In this document: in pieces, positions 48,111 to 57,025 of the stretch | Numbering within the stretch: position 1 is the first letter of the stretch | Layout of the letters: every line of letters starts with the position of its first letter | NCBI GenBank assembly: GCA_040219235.1 | Contig: JAVJSV010000011.1 | Coordinates: 620,001-684,000, forward strand | Reading direction: 5' to 3' | Length of the DNA stretch: 64,000 nucleotides | DNA from: Rhodospirillaceae bacterium | GTDB lineage: Bacteria; Pseudomonadota; Alphaproteobacteria; Rhodospirillales; Rhodospirillaceae | Position numbers and translations under genes: made by a program | Notes under the pieces: model-generated | What the model was told of the DNA's origin: nothing | The model's input: only the letters and a program-made list of their open reading frames with translations | Databases searched by the model: none

Positions 48111-48212
48111 GGCATGAGCGTGTTGTGAAGGCTTGGCCGTTGGATGGCAATTTCTTTACCGGGGTGGTGCGTTTGTTTACAACCACATGGCGTATGTGGC
48201 TTAAGGATGATC

Positions 48213-49112
48213 ATGAGACCTCCCGATAAGCAGGATTACGGCAGCGGCATCCACAAGACCTTCACGTCTCAAGATGGCCTTTGTCTTCACTATGTGGAGT
48301 ATAGCGGCCCCAATCATGGACTCCCGGTCTTATGTATGCCTGGTTTGTCCCGCAATGCGCGTGATTTTACCAGCATCGCAGAGCATCTAAGTGCAGACCG
48401 CCGGGTTTATTGCGCCGATTTTCGTGGCCGCGGCCAATCTCAGTGGGACCCCGATCCCACAAACTATCAAGCGCCCCTCTATGTTATTGATATGCTCACC
48501 TTATTGGCTCAAGAAAAAATTGACCACGTTCTTCTAATCGGCACCTCTTTGGGCGGTATCGTTGGAACCGGAATGGTGCAGGCAAATCCAACACTGGTCG
48601 CGGGACTTATTCTTAATGACATTGGACCGGTAATTGATCCCAGGGGTCTTGCGCGTATTGGCGGATATCTTGGCAAGGCAGACCTCTGGTCGACGTGGGA
48701 AGAGGCGGCCAGCAAGCTGAAGGCCGTAAATGATGTTGTCTACCCTGATTTCTCTGATGCGGATTGGGTTCGCTATGCACAAAAAACCTGCCGTAAAAAC
48801 CAGGATGGACTGATTGTGCAGGATTATGATCCACGTCTGTCGGAGGGATTTGCCGCTGACAGTGCAGCCACCTTAGATTTGTGGAGCCTCTTTGAAGGAT
48901 TGAAGGAAACGCCAACGCTGCTATTGCGCGGCGAATTATCAGATTTGTTATCTCAGGCAACAGCCCAGCAAATGCTGAATCGGTTGCCAAACCTAAGCCT
49001 TGAAGTCATCAAAAATCGAGGCCATGTGCCGACGCTGGACGAGCCAGACTCACGCGCTGCCATAGAGAGTTTCATTGCAAAAGTAGGTTCTCTGGACTCT
49101 CAATCGTCGTGA
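48213..49112 (+). CDS. Alpha/beta hydrolase
   Basis: About 299 residues from the ATG at 48213; AAGGA lies five bases upstream. The oxyanion region is LCMPGLSRNARDF near 50, the nucleophile elbow is LIGTSLGG near 115-122, and the acid and His are in GELSDLLS and NRGHVPTLDEP near 270-280. The substrate is unknown. The longer in-frame reading upstream lacks support. It is followed by the molybdenum hydroxylase gene after 19 bp. Confidence 0.85.
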   Translation: MRPPDKQDYGSGIHKTFTSQDGLCLHYVEYSGPNHGLPVLCMPGLSRNARDFTSIAEHLSADRRVYCADFRGRGQSQWDPDPTNYQAPLYVIDMLTLLAQEKIDHVLLIGTSLGGIVGTGMVQANPTLVAGLILNDIGPVIDPRGLARIGGYLGKADLWSTWEEAASKLKAVNDVVYPDFSDADWVRYAQKTCRKNQDGLIVQDYDPRLSEGFAADSAATLDLWSLFEGLKETPTLLLRGELSDLLSQATAQQMLNRLPNLSLEVIKNRGHVPTLDEPDSRAAIESFIAKVGSLDSQSS

Positions 49113-49131
49113 TTTCACAGGAGCACAGACT

Positions 49132-51360
49132 ATGAATCCTTCATCTGAATCGCTCCCGTCTGTGCGGACAGTCTCGGCGCTGGGTGCAACCCGTCGCACG
49201 ACCATCAAAGCTTTGTCTTTTGTGGGAGGCGGGCTCCTAATTGGTTTGCCGCGTGCACAGGCGCAGCAGTCTTTTGATCTCTCCCAATGGCCAGGCCGCC
49301 CAGAGCAGGCTTTTGAGTATTGGTTGCAAATTGCCCCCGATAATACCGTTACAGTAAATCTTCATCTTGCAGAGATGGGGCAGGGCATTATGACCGCTGT
49401 GGCGATGCTTGTGGCTGAAGAACTGGAAGCGAGTTGGCAAGATGTTCGTGTGCAGTTCGCACCAAATGGTCCAGCTTATTACAATCGGGGGTATAGCCTG
49501 CCCCTTGAGAGTACGGGCGGGTCTACCTCTATCCGTGGGGCTTTCAATCACAGTCGCGCGATTGGCGCTGCGGCGCGCGAAATGCTTCGGGCCGCGGCTG
49601 CTCGCGAATGGGGCGTGCCAATCTCAGAGACCCGCGCAGAGTTGGGGCAGGTATTTCATCAAAGCTCAGAACAGCGCCTGACCTTTGGATCTCTTGCAGA
49701 AGCCGCTGCCAAGCTTGCGCCGCCCCAAGATGTTTTGCTCAAGCCAAAATCGCAATGGTCAATTATCGGGCGTTCGCAAAAGCGTTTGGACACGCCGGCC
49801 AAAGTGGATGGTTCGGCAGGGTTTGGAGCTGACGTTCAGTTCCCGGGACTGTTAACCGCTGCTGTGCGCCATTGTCCGTCTTACGAAGGGCGGCTTATAT
49901 CTGTTGACCCAGCACCAGCACTTGCCGTTGCAGGCGTTGAGCAGGTTGTCGAACTGGATAATGCAGTTGCTGTCTTGGCGCAGGGCTACTGGCCAGCACA
50001 AAAAGGCTTGGATGCACTAACGCCAGAATGGGATCTCGGCCCGCGCGCGGCCTATGGTATGGCTAATTTGGAGTTAGACCTTAAGGCCGGATTAACCCTG
50101 ATGGATGCGCCAGTGATTCGAGAAGACGGAGATATCACAGCGGCGATGAATTACGCTGACTCCGTTTATGAGCAAACATTTGAAGCTCCTTACCTGGCCC
50201 ACGTCTGCATGGAACCGATGAACGCAACGGCGTGGGTGCGAGAAGACGCAGTAGATGTATGGCTGCCCGGTCAGGGGCACTCGATCATCGTTGATGATGT
50301 CTCCGCATTGCTTGCTGTCGATAAAGAGACAATACGCGTTCATCGCACATTTCTAGGTGGTGGTTTTGGTCGGCGTGGAGAATCCGATGTCGCCGTTCAA
50401 GCTGTGCGTCTCTCCCAAAGTGCGGGTGGGCGGCCCGTTAAGGTGCTCTGGTCGCGGGAAGAAGATGTCCGCCGCGATTTTTACCGCCCCGCAGCTCAGG
50501 TCCATATGCGCTTTGCTCTCGGTGAAGACGGTTTGCCGATCGGGCTGGATGTCATTGGTGCAAGCCCGTCTATCAGCATGCGCCGTTTCCCAGCGTTCAT
50601 CAAAGATGGGAAAGACCCAGGCGCATTCTCTGGATTTCTGGATACTCCTTATCCCTTTGATCACCAACGTTATCGACATGCCATGATCGATAACGGTATT
50701 CCAGTCGGGTACTGGCGCTCCGTAGGGCACAGTCAAAACGTGTTCTTTATGGAGGCGATGATCAATGAGTTGGCTGAACGTGCAGGTCTAAACGGGCTTG
50801 AATATCGTCGGCGCTGGTTGGCGGATGATCCGCGCATGATGGCGTTGCTAGACGCTCTTGAAGAATTCAGTGGTTATAGTGATCCTTTACCGCCTGGGCA
50901 GAGCAAAGGCATCGCGCTTAATGTGTCGCACGGTTCGCTATGTGCACATGTAATTCATATTTCGTCCGGCAAGTCCTCTGGTGTCAGTCGTGGGTTCAAA
51001 GTGGAACGCATTGACTGCGTTATTGATCCCGGCGTCGTGGTGAATCCTGCTGGCGTGGCCGCTCAAGTTGAGAGTCAGGCGCTGGACGGTTTATCTGCTG
51101 CGTTGTTCGGGAAGGTCATCATTGAGAACGGCGGAACCAAAGATGGCAATTTCGATACTGTTCGTTTGTTACGTTTGGGCGAAGCTCCTGAAGTGCGTGT
51201 GCGTATTGTCGAATGGGATGCGGCATCGCCTGGAGGACTGGGCGAGCCTTCGTTGCCGTCAGTTGCGCCAGCGCTTACAGATGCGATCTATCAGGCCACG
51301 GGCAAGCGACTCCGCAGTTTACCTGTGATTCAGCATGGCTTAGACATTGCCAGTGCTTAA
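49132..51360 (+). CDS. Molybdenum hydroxylase large subunit, isoquinoline 1-oxidoreductase beta / xanthine dehydrogenase-like
   Basis: 742 residues. A Tat-like signal (TRRTTIKALSFVGGGLLIG, near 21-39) suggests periplasmic export. The molybdopterin-binding region includes GGGFGRRGESDVAVQAVRLS near 410, QGIMTAV near 85 and the active-site Glu loop GGLGEPSLPSVAPAL near 700. Relatives hydroxylate N-heterocycles or aldehydes and need a small [2Fe-2S] subunit and cytochromes. None is adjacent, which is odd. Clustered with the alpha/beta hydrolase. Confidence 0.83.
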   Translation: MNPSSESLPSVRTVSALGATRRTTIKALSFVGGGLLIGLPRAQAQQSFDLSQWPGRPEQAFEYWLQIAPDNTVTVNLHLAEMGQGIMTAVAMLVAEELEASWQDVRVQFAPNGPAYYNRGYSLPLESTGGSTSIRGAFNHSRAIGAAAREMLRAAAAREWGVPISETRAELGQVFHQSSEQRLTFGSLAEAAAKLAPPQDVLLKPKSQWSIIGRSQKRLDTPAKVDGSAGFGADVQFPGLLTAAVRHCPSYEGRLISVDPAPALAVAGVEQVVELDNAVAVLAQGYWPAQKGLDALTPEWDLGPRAAYGMANLELDLKAGLTLMDAPVIREDGDITAAMNYADSVYEQTFEAPYLAHVCMEPMNATAWVREDAVDVWLPGQGHSIIVDDVSALLAVDKETIRVHRTFLGGGFGRRGESDVAVQAVRLSQSAGGRPVKVLWSREEDVRRDFYRPAAQVHMRFALGEDGLPIGLDVIGASPSISMRRFPAFIKDGKDPGAFSGFLDTPYPFDHQRYRHAMIDNGIPVGYWRSVGHSQNVFFMEAMINELAERAGLNGLEYRRRWLADDPRMMALLDALEEFSGYSDPLPPGQSKGIALNVSHGSLCAHVIHISSGKSSGVSRGFKVERIDCVIDPGVVVNPAGVAAQVESQALDGLSAALFGKVIIENGGTKDGNFDTVRLLRLGEAPEVRVRIVEWDAASPGGLGEPSLPSVAPALTDAIYQATGKRLRSLPVIQHGLDIASA

Positions 51361-51390
51361 TTAAAGGCGTAGTTGTATTCGTAAGTCATA

Positions 51391-51408
51391 AATTCTTCAC
51401 GAAGAATT
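51391..51408. repeat. 18-bp perfect dyad upstream of phoU
   Basis: AATTCTTC-AC-GAAGAATT in the gap between the hydroxylase stop and phoU. It could be an operator or a small hairpin; no T-run follows. Confidence 0.45.
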
Positions 51409-51479
51409 GTAGACCAGAAATAGAGAAATTTTCTGAACCTGCTAATATTATGGCATGACAAAACGTTTGGACGATTGCG

Positions 51480-52187
51480 ATGATGGCGACAGCACATACA
51501 GTTAAATCTTTTGACGAAGAACTTTCCTCTTTGGAAACGAGTATTCTTCAGATGGCTGGTCTCTGCGAAACCAACCTGACTCTCTCAGTTGACGCGCTTA
51601 TGAAGCGTGATGCTGAGACCGCAGCAAAGTTAATTGAAGCTGATGCCCGAGTTGACCAATACGAACGTGACATTGAAGCCAGCGCATTTCGCCTTCTGGC
51701 CTTGCGGCAGCCAATGGCGGACGATCTCCGGTACGTATTTGGCACTGTCAAAATGTCGGGAAGCCTGGAACGTGTCGGTGACTACTCAAAAAATATTGCC
51801 AAGCGTACACTTATTCTTTCCGAACACCCGAGTATTTTACCGCCTCCTGACTTGGTGCGCTTGTCTCAATTGGCCTGTGAACGCCTGAGAGACTCTATAG
51901 ACGCGTTTGCCAATCGCGATGCAGAGAAAGCGGCGTCAGTGTGGAGCCGTGACCAGGAAATTGATGATTTTTATGCGCGTATAATGCGCGACATATTTTC
52001 TGAGATGAGTGGAGACCCAGAATCTATCGAATGCGGTGCGCATTTTATGTTCATTGCTAAAAACCTTGAGCGGGTCGGAGACCACGCAACAAATATTGCT
52101 GAGGTCATTGAATTCCAGCTTTCTGGCAACTGGCGCTCTGGGGAGCGACCCAAAATTGACACTCTGATTGAAACGCAACCCATATAA
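51480..52187 (+). CDS. phoU: Phosphate uptake regulator PhoU
   Basis: 235 residues, two PhoU helical repeats (about 20-105 and 120-210). Metal-binding signatures are EADARVDQYERDIE near 48-61 and DQEIDDFYARIMRD near 157-170. The family motif LERVGDYSKNIAKR appears near 95, and LERVGDHATNIAE near 200. It restrains phosphate-starvation signalling through PstSCAB and PhoR. No pst or pho genes are next to it. ATG ATG start. Confidence 0.92.
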   Translation: MMATAHTVKSFDEELSSLETSILQMAGLCETNLTLSVDALMKRDAETAAKLIEADARVDQYERDIEASAFRLLALRQPMADDLRYVFGTVKMSGSLERVGDYSKNIAKRTLILSEHPSILPPPDLVRLSQLACERLRDSIDAFANRDAEKAASVWSRDQEIDDFYARIMRDIFSEMSGDPESIECGAHFMFIAKNLERVGDHATNIAEVIEFQLSGNWRSGERPKIDTLIETQPI

Positions 52188-52258
52188 AAAAATTACGCTG
52201 TCTCGGGCAATCCAAGTTTTAACCGCTCAATCTTTGCGGCTTTATCTTCAGAGCTTTT

Positions 52259-53098
52259 TCACAGACCACGCCTCAATAACGTTGCCAAGACCGTCATACG
52301 ACAAATATTTGGTGGGAATTGAGTAATCAATCCTTTCAGAACCGTGGCAGTTTCAACACTCGGCGGTTCAAGGTCTGGTAACGGTAGCGTAAAATAGAAG
52401 CGCTCTGCGTGTTCCTCTCCGGCAATCTTCATGGCTTGGGCTGCATGCTCGAAGTCGGAGCCTTTAAAGATAGGGGCTAGATTTAATTTCAGGCTTTGCA
52501 AAAACTCAGGCCACTGCCCGAAGTGCCGGTAAAGCGATGGGACAACGCCGGTATCACCACCATGAATCTGTACCGCTAATTCATGCAGCGCTGCGCGTAC
52601 ATTTTCTGGTGCTGTTTCCAGGTCTGCCATGGGCAGCAGTGCCTCAAGGCTGTGGTCCACTCTTAAGTTTCTGCTCGATAGTGCCGTTGAAGCGCCAACG
52701 CTCGCGCTTTGTGGCCTTTGATCCAGCGCGAGATCGATAATCTTCAACCCAATGAGGTTCATAGGGTTCGCGCGCCCATAGGCATCAAGCACCCGGTCAA
52801 TCGCCTTTATAGCGTCGCTAGACAATGCAGCCTCTTTAAGAGGCCCACTAAGATCTACTTTCTGCCCAGGCAAGACCTGACTGGTTAAGGTCGTCGCGGC
52901 TTTTGGAATTTTTTCATTGATGTACAGGGGGCGAATGGTTGACCATGCCCAATGCAGGCATCCAGGTACAGTCGCCATATGCCGGAACAGCAGATTAACC
53001 ATGGGAACGCCGATGACCGCGCGGATATCACCATATAACGCTGCAGTTTGACCCGTCGCATCACCTTCTTTTATTTCGGGTAAGCTAGGAGTGGCCAT
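52259..53098 (-). CDS. DehI-like haloacid dehalogenase-related protein
   Basis: 279 residues resembling the DehI (group I 2-haloacid dehalogenase) family: PEIKEGDATGQTAALYGDIRAVIGVPMVN at the start, LFRHMATVPGCLHWAWSTIRPLY near 37-59, and a second half-repeat near 165-220. Most chromosomal members have unproven activity. It lies 27 bp downstream of the EAL-domain gene on the same strand. Confidence 0.7.
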   Translation of the reverse strand: MATPSLPEIKEGDATGQTAALYGDIRAVIGVPMVNLLFRHMATVPGCLHWAWSTIRPLYINEKIPKAATTLTSQVLPGQKVDLSGPLKEAALSSDAIKAIDRVLDAYGRANPMNLIGLKIIDLALDQRPQSASVGASTALSSRNLRVDHSLEALLPMADLETAPENVRAALHELAVQIHGGDTGVVPSLYRHFGQWPEFLQSLKLNLAPIFKGSDFEHAAQAMKIAGEEHAERFYFTLPLPDLEPPSVETATVLKGLITQFPPNICRMTVLATLLRRGL

Positions 53099-53125
53099 AG
53101 TGCTTAATCTCTTAGTGGCAAGCTC

Positions 53126-54811
53126 TTAATAGCTGGGCATGAGGCTTGATTGGCGCAGCATTTCTTCCATTTCATAAGCCGTCACTGGCCGAGAATAGAA
53201 GTATCCTTGAATAATGTCACAGCCATGTTCTTTTAAGAAATCGACATGCTCCAAAAGTTCCGCGCCTTCAGCGACCACTTCAAGATCCAGTCCCTTCGAC
53301 AGGCCAATAATAGCGCGGGCAATCTCTGCCGTATTCTCATTTTCCTGAACGTCATGGACAAACGCCCGGTCAATTTTAAGGGTTGTGATTGGGAACCGTC
53401 CCAGGTAGCTCAAACTTGAGTATCCCGTGCCAAAGTCGTCGATGGCCAAGCCACACCCGAGATCGCGTAACTGTTGCATCTTGGCAATAGATGCATCGAC
53501 ATTGTCCATCAACATGCTCTCAGTGATTTCCAGCTCCAACCATCGTGGATGCAGGCCAGAGTCATTGAGCGCGGAGACAATTCTGTCGTAGATATCTGGT
53601 GACTTGAATTGATGTGGCGATACGTTAACGGCCATACGTACTGGGTCATAACCCTTGTCTTGCCAGTCTTTATTTTGAAAACAAGCGCGTCGCAAAGCCC
53701 AATTACCAATCTCCTGAATCAGCCCGGTTTCTTCAGCGATCGGGATAAACTTATCGGGGCCTATCATGCCGTGTTCTGGGTCTTGCCAGCGTATGAGCGC
53801 CTCACATCCTTTTACGATGTCCGTACCTGGCGCCACTTTTGGTTGATAATAAAGAACGTAATGCTGTTTTTCGAGCGCAACACGCATACGCTTTTCCAAA
53901 TCCAAACGGGCTTTCGCTTTGGCATTCATGTCAGAGGCAAAAAACTGATACTGATTGCCGCCAAGCCCTTTGGCATGTTGCATGGCGCTGAGGCTGTCTT
54001 TCAGCAGGACATCAAAGTCTTCGCCATCGGCAGGCCAGATGCTGATTCCAATGGACATGGTGATGCGCACATCTTCACCGGCGACCTTGAAGATTTTCTC
54101 CGTCGCGTGTAGCACCTTTTCGGCAACGATGACGCTGTCATCAATGGCTGAGATGGGGGTGACAACTGCAAATTTATCACCGTCTAATCGTGCGGCCGTG
54201 TCGCTTTGTCGAATGACTTCTAACAGTCTGTCTGCCATTTCCTTCAGCATGGTGTCGCCGGTGGTAAAACCCAGCGCGTCATTAATGAAGGTGAAACGGT
54301 CGATGCCCATGACCAATAAGGCGATGGATTTGTCTGTCCGCCGTGCATTCAATATGGCTTGATCAACACGGTCAGAAAGCAGGCTGCGATCCGGTAGGTT
54401 GGTCAGGCTGTCATAGCCGACACGGCGTGTCCCGCCGGACTCAGCATCGGACTGGAACGTTTCAGATAAAATGACCGCCAGAAATTGGGTGGGTATGTTG
54501 TCGGTATTCAAAATCGGCGTCATGCTCAAGCTATGCAGCTGCGCTTTGCCGTCTGCATGCTTTGAGCGCACCGAGTCATAGTTTTGAGTATCTGCGCTTG
54601 CAGCGGCCCAAAGACTGTTGCAGAAGTCTTCGTCATTGAAATCTTTGAACAACTCACGGGCATCTTTGCCAGATAAGTCACTTCCGGAATAACCTGTCAA
54701 ACGCTCAAACGCTTGGTTGACACGCGCAATTTTGCCGTCGCGATCGGTCACCATAATGGCATCGCTGGTCGCGCTTAGCATCGCGTTAAGTAGCGCTTTG
54801 GTCTCAGGCAT
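53126..54811 (-). CDS. PAS-GGDEF-EAL protein, probable c-di-GMP phosphodiesterase
   Basis: 561 residues. PAS domain about 10-115. The GGDEF domain (about 135-290) has DGDKF at 210-214 in place of GGDEF, so cyclase activity is unlikely. The EAL domain (about 305-555) is intact: EAL at 337-339, NVSPHQF, LELEITES, IDDFGTGYSSL, LKIDRAF and VAEGAEL, keeping the metal and catalytic residues. It should hydrolyse cyclic di-GMP to pGpG. No membrane segment, so cytosolic. DehI-like gene downstream. Confidence 0.9.
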   Translation of the reverse strand: MPETKALLNAMLSATSDAIMVTDRDGKIARVNQAFERLTGYSGSDLSGKDARELFKDFNDEDFCNSLWAAASADTQNYDSVRSKHADGKAQLHSLSMTPILNTDNIPTQFLAVILSETFQSDAESGGTRRVGYDSLTNLPDRSLLSDRVDQAILNARRTDKSIALLVMGIDRFTFINDALGFTTGDTMLKEMADRLLEVIRQSDTAARLDGDKFAVVTPISAIDDSVIVAEKVLHATEKIFKVAGEDVRITMSIGISIWPADGEDFDVLLKDSLSAMQHAKGLGGNQYQFFASDMNAKAKARLDLEKRMRVALEKQHYVLYYQPKVAPGTDIVKGCEALIRWQDPEHGMIGPDKFIPIAEETGLIQEIGNWALRRACFQNKDWQDKGYDPVRMAVNVSPHQFKSPDIYDRIVSALNDSGLHPRWLELEITESMLMDNVDASIAKMQQLRDLGCGLAIDDFGTGYSSLSYLGRFPITTLKIDRAFVHDVQENENTAEIARAIIGLSKGLDLEVVAEGAELLEHVDFLKEHGCDIIQGYFYSRPVTAYEMEEMLRQSSLMPSY

Positions 54812-55001
54812 TCCCGCCCCGGATACGTATCAATTTCTAAATGCGATCCCAATGTACCCCGGTCGACCGCAGGTTGGTAGAGGCTTAAAGCACTCTGTAT
54901 TTTCGCACCTGTCAAAGCTGGCAATCTACGGTCAGCCTGGGCATGATGGGCCTCACTGCGGCAGACTGTGCCGTTCAGAATTTTTTACATAGGGACTGAA
55001 A

Positions 55002-56111
55002 ATGGACGTTAAAGCTGCTGTTGCCTTTGAGGCCGGAAAACCGCTTCAAGTTGAAACCGTACAGTTGGGTGGCCCAAAAGCTGGTGAAGTTCTGGTTGAA
55101 ATTAAGGCCACAGGCGTCTGTCATACGGATGCGTTTACGCTCTCAGGCGATGATCCAGAGGGGATATTTCCGGCCATTCTAGGTCATGAAGGCGCGGGCG
55201 TAGTGGTTGAAGTCGGCGTGGGCGTAACTTCGGTGGTGCCCGGTGATCACGTTATCCCCCTCTACACGCCTGAGTGCCGCGAATGTGATTTTTGTCTAAA
55301 CCCCAAAACCAACCTCTGCCAGTCGATCCGGGCGACACAAGGACAGGGACTGATGCCCGATGGTACCAGCCGGTTTTCGCTGAATGGTGAGCCTGTTTTT
55401 CATTACATGGGTTGCTCGACGTTCGCCAATTACGCGGTTATGCCGGAAATTGCTGTCGCCAAGGTCCGCAAAGACGCTCCATTTGATAAGATTTGCTACA
55501 TCGGTTGCGGCGTGACAACGGGCGTCGGCGCGGTGGCGTTCGATGCCAAGGTGGAACCGGGGTCAAACGTGGTGGTGTTCGGCTTGGGTGGCATTGGTCT
55601 GAATGTTATCCAAGGCGCACGCATGGTGGGGGCAGATAAGATCGTCGGCATCGATATCAATGAGAGCAAGGTGGCATTGGCTAAACAATTCGGCATGACT
55701 GATTTTATCAATCCGACCAAAGTTGATAATATCGTCGAAGCCATAATGGATCTCACTGGCGGCGGTGCCGATTATTCCTTCGAATGTATCGGCAATGTCG
55801 AGACTATGCGGCAAGCGCTAGAGTGCTGCCACAAGGGTTGGGGGGAAAGCATCATCATTGGTGTTGCTGGCGCCGGCCAGGAAATCTCAACTCGTCCTTT
55901 CCAGCTAGTGACCGGACGAGTGTGGCGCGGGTCTGCTTTTGGCGGAGCCCGTGGCCGAACCGATGTTCCCAAAATTGTGGAGTGGTACATGAATGGCAAG
56001 ATCAATATTGATGATCTCATAACGCACACCATGCCGCTCGATAAAATCAACGATGCTTTCGATTTGATGCATGAAGGCAAGTCGATCCGTAGCGTTGTGT
56101 TGTACGATTAG
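55002..56111 (+). CDS. frmA: S-(hydroxymethyl)glutathione dehydrogenase (class III alcohol dehydrogenase)
   Basis: 369 residues. Catalytic zinc ligands are in [10 protein letters not shown] near 38-46 and GHEGAGVV near 66-73. Structural zinc Cys are in [16 protein letters not shown] near 97-112. NAD fold [14 protein letters not shown] is near 195. It oxidises S-hydroxymethylglutathione, made from formaldehyde and glutathione, to S-formylglutathione. The hydrolase gene starts 8 bp after its stop, so a detoxification operon. Confidence 0.95.
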   Translation: MDVKAAVAFEAGKPLQVETVQLGGPKAGEVLVEIKATGVCHTDAFTLSGDDPEGIFPAILGHEGAGVVVEVGVGVTSVVPGDHVIPLYTPECRECDFCLNPKTNLCQSIRATQGQGLMPDGTSRFSLNGEPVFHYMGCSTFANYAVMPEIAVAKVRKDAPFDKICYIGCGVTTGVGAVAFDAKVEPGSNVVVFGLGGIGLNVIQGARMVGADKIVGIDINESKVALAKQFGMTDFINPTKVDNIVEAIMDLTGGGADYSFECIGNVETMRQALECCHKGWGESIIIGVAGAGQEISTRPFQLVTGRVWRGSAFGGARGRTDVPKIVEWYMNGKINIDDLITHTMPLDKINDAFDLMHEGKSIRSVVLYD

Positions 56112-56119
56112 GCATCACC

Positions 56120-56977
56120 ATGACTCTTGAAACGCTTTCTCAGCATCATTGCTTTGACGGGACCGTTGGCTTTTACGCTCATGATTCTGCCGAGACTCAA
56201 TGCCGTATGAAGTTTTCGGTCTTTGTGCCGCCGCAAGCTAAGTCCGGTCCGGTGCCCGTACTGACGTATCTGGCGGGCCTGACCTGTACCGAAGAAACCT
56301 TTATGATCAAAGCCGGGGCACAGCGCGTCGCTGCAGAGCTTGGTATTATGTTGGTCGCGCCTGACACGTCGCCTAGGGGTGATAACGTCCCCGATGATCC
56401 AGAGGGCGGATGGGATTTCGGTTTGGGGGCAGGGTTTTATGTAAATGCGACTGAAGCGCCCTTTGCAACTCATTATCGTATGTACTCATATATAACGCAT
56501 GAGCTAAGCCGCTTAATCGCCGATCATTTTCCAGCAGATACGAATCGTCAGGGCATTTTCGGTCATTCCATGGGCGGTCATGGGGCCTTGACGATTGGTC
56601 TTAAGAATCCAGCGCTCTACAAGAGCATTTCTGCGTTCGCGCCCATATGCTCTCCGCTCAATTGTCCGTGGGGCGAAAAAGCGTTCAGCGGATACCTCGG
56701 TACTAAGCAAGAAACTTGGCGGTCCTATGATGCGGCAGCGCTCATCGAAGGTCTCTCCAAGGAAGAGGCCCATAAACGACCAGCGTTGTTGGTTGATCAA
56801 GGTATGGACGACCAGTTTCTGGAGCAACAGCTTCATCCACATTTATTGGAAAACGCCTGTTCCTCAGTTGGCTTGGCCCTGACTCTGCGCAGTCACGCAG
56901 GTTATGATCATGGCTATTACTTCATCTCGACCTTTATGGAAGATCATCTCCGGCATCATGCAGCTGCCCTTTCGTAG
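56120..56977 (+). CDS. frmB: S-formylglutathione hydrolase
   Basis: 285 residues, alpha/beta hydrolase of the esterase D family. Nucleophile GHSMGGHGAL is near 150-159, the acid is in VDQGMDDQFL near 226-235, and the His is in SHAGYDHGYYFI near 258-269. It hydrolyses S-formylglutathione to formate and glutathione. Second gene of the formaldehyde operon. Confidence 0.95.
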   Translation: MTLETLSQHHCFDGTVGFYAHDSAETQCRMKFSVFVPPQAKSGPVPVLTYLAGLTCTEETFMIKAGAQRVAAELGIMLVAPDTSPRGDNVPDDPEGGWDFGLGAGFYVNATEAPFATHYRMYSYITHELSRLIADHFPADTNRQGIFGHSMGGHGALTIGLKNPALYKSISAFAPICSPLNCPWGEKAFSGYLGTKQETWRSYDAAALIEGLSKEEAHKRPALLVDQGMDDQFLEQQLHPHLLENACSSVGLALTLRSHAGYDHGYYFISTFMEDHLRHHAAALS

Positions 56978-57025
56978 TTTGTTTCTGCCCGCTGCCCGCT
57001 ATCACAAAATAAGGATTCCCCGGTT

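Noticed and set aside
42043-48212. Attachment-site repeat of the tRNA-Leu 3' end
   Set aside because: No second copy of the CACCCGCACCA end was seen by eye in the block, and no integrase gene is next to it.
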